Shown piece after piece: positions 40,201 through 46,200 of a DNA stretch of 64,000 nt. Every line of letters starts with the position of its first letter. Within the stretch, counting starts at the first letter, position 1. This DNA is from Fistularia commersonii. Lineage: Eukaryota > Chordata > Actinopteri > Syngnathiformes > Fistulariidae. Made by a program: the position numbers and the translations under genes. Location of the stretch: assembly GCA_037954325.1 (NCBI GenBank), contig JBBMNZ010000015.1, positions 2,604,001-2,668,000 of the forward strand, in the 5' to 3' direction. The notes beneath the pieces were generated by a model. That model did not search any database and had not been told where the DNA came from. It saw only the letters and a list, made by a program, of their open reading frames with translations.

Positions 40201-43200
40201 CGCTAAAAGTCTACTTTGTCCATGTCACTATAGTATTCTTTTCCTGAAGACAGAAAAGCGTAGTATTATAAGAGTAACAGATTGATTGAACAAAGACATC
40301 AGAAAAGTCTTACTGCAGGATCAAAACTACCCCCTTCTAGCCCTCTAGTCCCCCCCCCCAATTTTCACAGCTACTTTGTTACAATCACTCAAATAAATAT
40401 GGAATACAATAAGCGAAAAACAGGAAATTATTCAGTGTCAGTGAAAGGATTATATGTGAACTATGTAAACATCTCTCAGATCTTGTCTCAAACTGACAAA
40501 ACAGACATTCTTATCAGTAATGTTTATGGTGAGATATGGACTCAAGGTTGCAAAGACCGCATTCCGCTTCACAACATTTTCATACAAATTGACTACTTAC
40601 ATTTACTGGCTTCTTTTTTTCTTCAACATCATCTCTGACTCAGAACAAAGTGTTGACAGACTGAGCAGCAAATGCAGTGGATGTCTGAAATATCCAGTTT
40701 AAAGGGCTCACTGCAGTTTCCAGAACACATTTTGAGGATAAATGCAACGCAATTGTTATTTCCTCCATAATATTTACAGAGTTATAGTGTTTGATCCAAA
40801 AAGTGGTTGTGAGAAGGGCTGTTGAACAAATTTGGAATCCTCCCTCTTTCCGGAATTGACACGTTTTAGTCAGATGGGGGGAGGGAGGTTCTGAAATCTC
40901 TATCGTGTTGGTGGTCTTCTGAGAGTTTATTACAACCAAGAACCATAAAGGGCAAACTTCTAAGAAATATCACCTCAGCAGACAAATACCAGGATTCACT
41001 TTTAAGCAACAGTGTGAAACACAACCAGATGCCAAAGTAAAGGTTAATTAGCCAGCAGAAAAAAAGCAAAACATCTGCCCCAAAAGGTCAGCGGTTTGAC
41101 GATTCTGACGAAACTAAAACAAAATTACAAAATATCTACCCTGTTTTCATTTTACACCTCACTCAAGCGAGTGACATGTGGACTATCATTCCCAACCTCC
41201 TCTGAAGTGCCACAATATGGAGGTTAAAAAAAATAAAATAAAATAGTTCACAATGATCACACGTGGTAGGGTCTTTGATACCAGCTATAAAGCTGAAACA
41301 CTGAAATGCAAATAGCTGCACACACACCAGAAATCCATCCCTACCTGACCCTGGTGTGTCTTGCTAGAACTAGGAAAAGGAGCTTGTCACTAATTAAATG
41401 TAGGGATAAAGTGATTTAATGAATCAGTTAGACTGTCATTTAGCTTCTTAAGAGAGAGAAGACATTTACATGATGGTATCTTCAGATCCAAAGTATGTGT
41501 TACTTAATCTGTCCACAAAAAAAGGTGCTTTTGAGGACTGAAAGGATGAAATTTTAGTCCAAAAAAAAAAAGGAAAAAGAAAAAAATGCCTCAGTAAAGA
41601 AAAACATCCTGGGTAGTAACCCAAGATGCATCAAGGGCTGACCATGTGTCCAAGTTGAGATACGGGATTAACCGATGGTAGGGATTACCCGAGACCAAAA
41701 GGAAATGTGTCATGCTTTAACTGTCTGCATTACATCATACTATGTGCATGCACATTTGTGCTTTTGTGTACATACGACTCCAGACCCGTGATCGTAAGCG
41801 AAAAAAGGGCCAAAGGGAGCTGTGAATAAAACACACTACAAAACAGGTGAGGAATTAGAAATGAAGGTGGAGTGAAGACCAGAAGGACTTAACAAAACGA
41901 TGCGACGATAAGCCGATCAGGTCTTTAACACAAATAACAATGACTTTATAAGCAGCTCTGCCGCTTATTGATGTACTGTAGAGAAAACAGAGACCAAAGG
42001 ACAGTTAATATGTGCCTCAATCCACCCCCTATCCCCCCACCCCCACCCCCAATGTCTCTAAAAAGCCTGAAACTGTGGGCCACCTGTTGTTGATTCCCAG
42101 CCAGTTAAGCATGGAGAAGCAGGCCTCAACACTCAAGCGTCACCCAGTATAACGGTGGGAATAAGACGCAGCCATGGAATTGTTGCAAGTCTGCAGTGTA
42201 CAAAGGTCACGAAGAAGCGAGGTTAATTATATGATTAAATGTTAGCTGGTGAGGAAATTTTCATTTTAAAAGTATTCCACAAAACTATTCACAAAATACT
42301 TTAGATTTTTTTATGGTGGCAGTGGCTATTTTTTCTGATGTCTGTCTTTTGACAAACACTTTCCACTATGCTGATGACACCCAATTATTTTGGTGGATAA
42401 TTAATAAATTAGAATAAAACATACGTACATACACACACACATACACATAAAATTACTATAAATTATATGTCAACGATGAACTTCTCTTCAACTTTCCAGC
42501 CTCACTTTTCAAAGTTTTGACAATGCATCTAAACCGGGAGTATGGGCAGAAATGTATAGGCACATTTATGGCAATTCATATGCACCTATGATTGGTTAGA
42601 TTATATACAGCAGCATTTTTAAGTATATTTCTAAGCATTGTGCTATGTATCTTGGCTACAACACTGTGCACAATGGGCATGTCTGATTCATTGTATTTTA
42701 TTCATGTTAAGTTGTCTCAGAGGGTTCAAAAATGCTTAGGAAACTAAACATCCCAAACAGTTTTGCATATATTGTGTCTCAAGAAATGATAATGTGCTTA
42801 TAAAAATAGGGATATATGATCACCACAACAAACTCTAACTTGAAACAGCCATTCTTTGCTGTACAAATTCTCTGTGTAATTGCATATAATGAATTGGCTT
42901 TTCTTCCAAATCACTATCAATAGTTAGAATCTTACAATGCAAGCTTACAATTCACTGGAGGACATCCTTTGCACTTATATTGGCAAAAGGAGTACAATAC
43001 ATTTGGCTGTACATTAGTTGGGGGGGGGGGGGGGGGTCGTCATGTTGCAGATACCAGCCTGTTGGAATAGACGCTGGGATGGGAGATATTTGTTTTTATG
43101 TAATTCAGGCATCTTGGAAACATGCGGGAAAAATTACTTTTAATTCAGCTCAGTCCAACTTTTATACAACGCCGATCCATGACAGAGGTTAGTAGCAGGC

Positions 43201-46200
43201 CCAGACTGCACGGTTTATTTATACATTTACAGCGACAACAATTGCAACTGTTTGCAGGAGAGGCAAAGGCACCACTTGTGCTTCTTGATTGTTGAAGCTT
43301 CATAATGGGATTTCATTTTATTTAGATTTTCCCTTTTCAGTGCAGTTTGCAGAACAAATAACTGCTTAGCTCAGAATAGATACCTCCCCCGTCCCACACA
43401 CGGTCAAGAGTCCCTTATCTCTGCTACAATGTGTCCTTGGAAGCATCAGCTGCAGTGTAATAAGGACGGCTGACTAGAAAGCAAAGAGGAAGGGAGTCTG
43501 CAGTGTGCTGCTTGGTTCCTCCGATTCCTGGCTACCCCCCCCCCCCCCCCCCAAAAAAAAATAAAAATAAAATAAAATAAATCACCTCTCCCCAGCTTGA
43601 AACTGGAGCCCCCTCTGAGCAGTTGTGCCCCTATGTATCAGGTCTTACCTTGGCTGCAAAACTTGACATGGCTCAAGTAGTTTGAAATCCATGGGTTCCT
43701 GTACATTTTGGTGATAAATTCAGGCAAGAGAGTAAAATAGAACCGGGGGAGGAGGACAAAAAGAGATGGAAATACAGGAGCAGAGAAACAGCTGCGTAAG
43801 AGGGCGACGCAGATCCAAAAGCAGTTTGTCAGTGCTCCGGGACAGAGAGACAGAGAGGGAGAGGGAAGAGAATCAGGTAGCGCGAGCAGAGGAGTGAGGG
43901 AGGAGAGTCCTCGCTGCAGTGCTGGTGCAAGTGGAGGTGGCCCTGGCAGGCTGACAGAGGAGGGGTGAAGCCTACTCTTGCAGTAGTGCAACCCTCTAGG
44001 ATCCGGTCGTCCACATTGGCTCGCTTGAGGGTGAAACCGGTGCTATGACAGCATGCAAGGCTACAGCACAAGCTGCTAAGCACAAGCTAAGCTCATTATC
44101 TATCACATGCCAAATTACGCCCCATCCCTTCTTCACAAGCCACTAGTAGCAAAGGGTCCGGCATGCAACAAAATGAGCTTCGTAGACATAGAGGAGGAAA
44201 ATATTGAGTGCATGTGTGAGAGAGAGACAGAGAGAGAGAGAGATATTAAGGAGTGTTATACGGAGAGCGCTGCTTTCCCTTGGCTCGCGCACATCGATGG
44301 GTATGCCAATGAAACCGGTTCGGAGCATCAGATAACGCTTAAGAGGGAGCACGCTGGGCGGGCAGAGACTAGGCGTTGAAATAAAGCGAGGTAGGGAACA
44401 GTTAAATGTTGAATTGACCCTCTCACCCACATGAAAAATTTCCATCCATCACTTCTCGGAGTGCACGGAGCTAAAGCAAGGAGAACGATGTGGGGATGGG
44501 GGGGGGGGCGAGTGAGGACACAAAAGGTACCGATGTTGGAAGTTGGGATGAGAAACTGAGATCATGTTAGAGGGGGCAAAAAGACATGTTCTACTATGTT
44601 TGATTCTGCATACCTCTATCGTTATACCATGAATCCAGCAGTCTCCTTTCATGTACACAATAACACATTACTATGCTGCAGTTAGCATGATCATGCAGAA
44701 ACTGCAAACAAAATCTTGGCAAGCCTCTCTGGGACGGAACACCGCTCCTATACATCAATGTGACAAAGACACGCTTATCATTGAACTGCCAGGGGGGCAC
44801 TGGCTGGGAGGCTGACATGGAGCCAGCCAATGTATTTCCAACACTGAGGAGAAACAGTGAGCACTGTCTTATCTGTCCGCAGCATACAGACCAAAATCTG
44901 TCAGCGGCAAACATTCACACATTAACATAAAACAGGATCTCACGGGGCAAGCGGTCACAAATGTCACCCTCGACTTCCTGATTCAGCGACAACACCCTGC
45001 AAATGTAGGCCACGGTGTTGGGCCTTTAAAAAGAACATAAAGCAGACAAGTCAGACAAAATGGTAAGATTTGTCACGTAAATCAGCTGGTGATTCACGTC
45101 ATCTGGGCTGCGCAGGTGTTTCAAGAAGCAGCTGGAGTGACACACAGCAAAAAGGTTTGGATCCTTCTCAGCTGAGCTCATCGAGCCCCACATGAGAACC
45201 ATGCACATTCATGCTCAAACAGCGGGAACTCAACATGAACCTTTCAATTCACACTGAATCTGAGTGGACAACTTGGGAGCGTAAAAACAATAACTCTTGC
45301 TTTTCTAACAAGCCCAATGGGAATAACAACAGTAAACTATCGCGCCACAGCCAATTCGATATTCACCGTTGCACCTGAACGATAAATCACGCAGAAGGAC
45401 TTCAATGGCCAACACAAGATTTTATTTTTCCACCTAAAATTGACAAGAATATTTTTTTTTTTACATCTCCTGCTTAAAGTTTACACTACTTTTGTCTAAT
45501 TCTTTAAAATCAGCACTTGAGATTGCTCGACCTACATCAAAACTGCATCAGCAATACTTACAGATGTATCATGGCAGCTGGAATTGGATTGAAATCTTGC
45601 ATACTTTTCGCTTCTCAGCCAAGAGGGTTCTTAACTTCTGTTGAAACCTCTTGGCTGGAAAAACCTGGTGTACGAGAGGCAAAAGAAATTTACCAAATCT
45701 GTTTGCCAAAATAGAATTTATTGACTAGGACCACAATCTGGATGACTTAGAACCTTCACAGGTGCATCCATTTTATAATTTGTGTTACAAATATCAGTTT
45801 TGGCTCTAAAAATCCAGTAACATTCCAAGCTCTTATCAACTGATGCATGACAGCTTAAACTTATTTTGCATTCTTAGCTGGTATTGGAGGGTTTTAATTT
45901 AATGCTATAAGAATAGCTTAACTCATTTGCACTAAACTTTGCTGTTAAAATTTAAAAACTGCATTCAAAAGCTGAAATTCTTCCACTGTAATGTGCTGCT
46001 ACAATTCAATACTTAAAATAAAATGAAGCTGTCATTTCAAACAATTTCAGCCTAACCCTACATATCAGGTGCTAGAAGTTCATTTGTCAAAGTTCCTTAT
46101 TTATGCTGATTTTTTTTTTTTCTTCAACGGTTGCATGCTTCAAAGATCACGTTTGATGTCCCAAATCATGCACAACTTCAATTTTTACCACAAACCAAAC

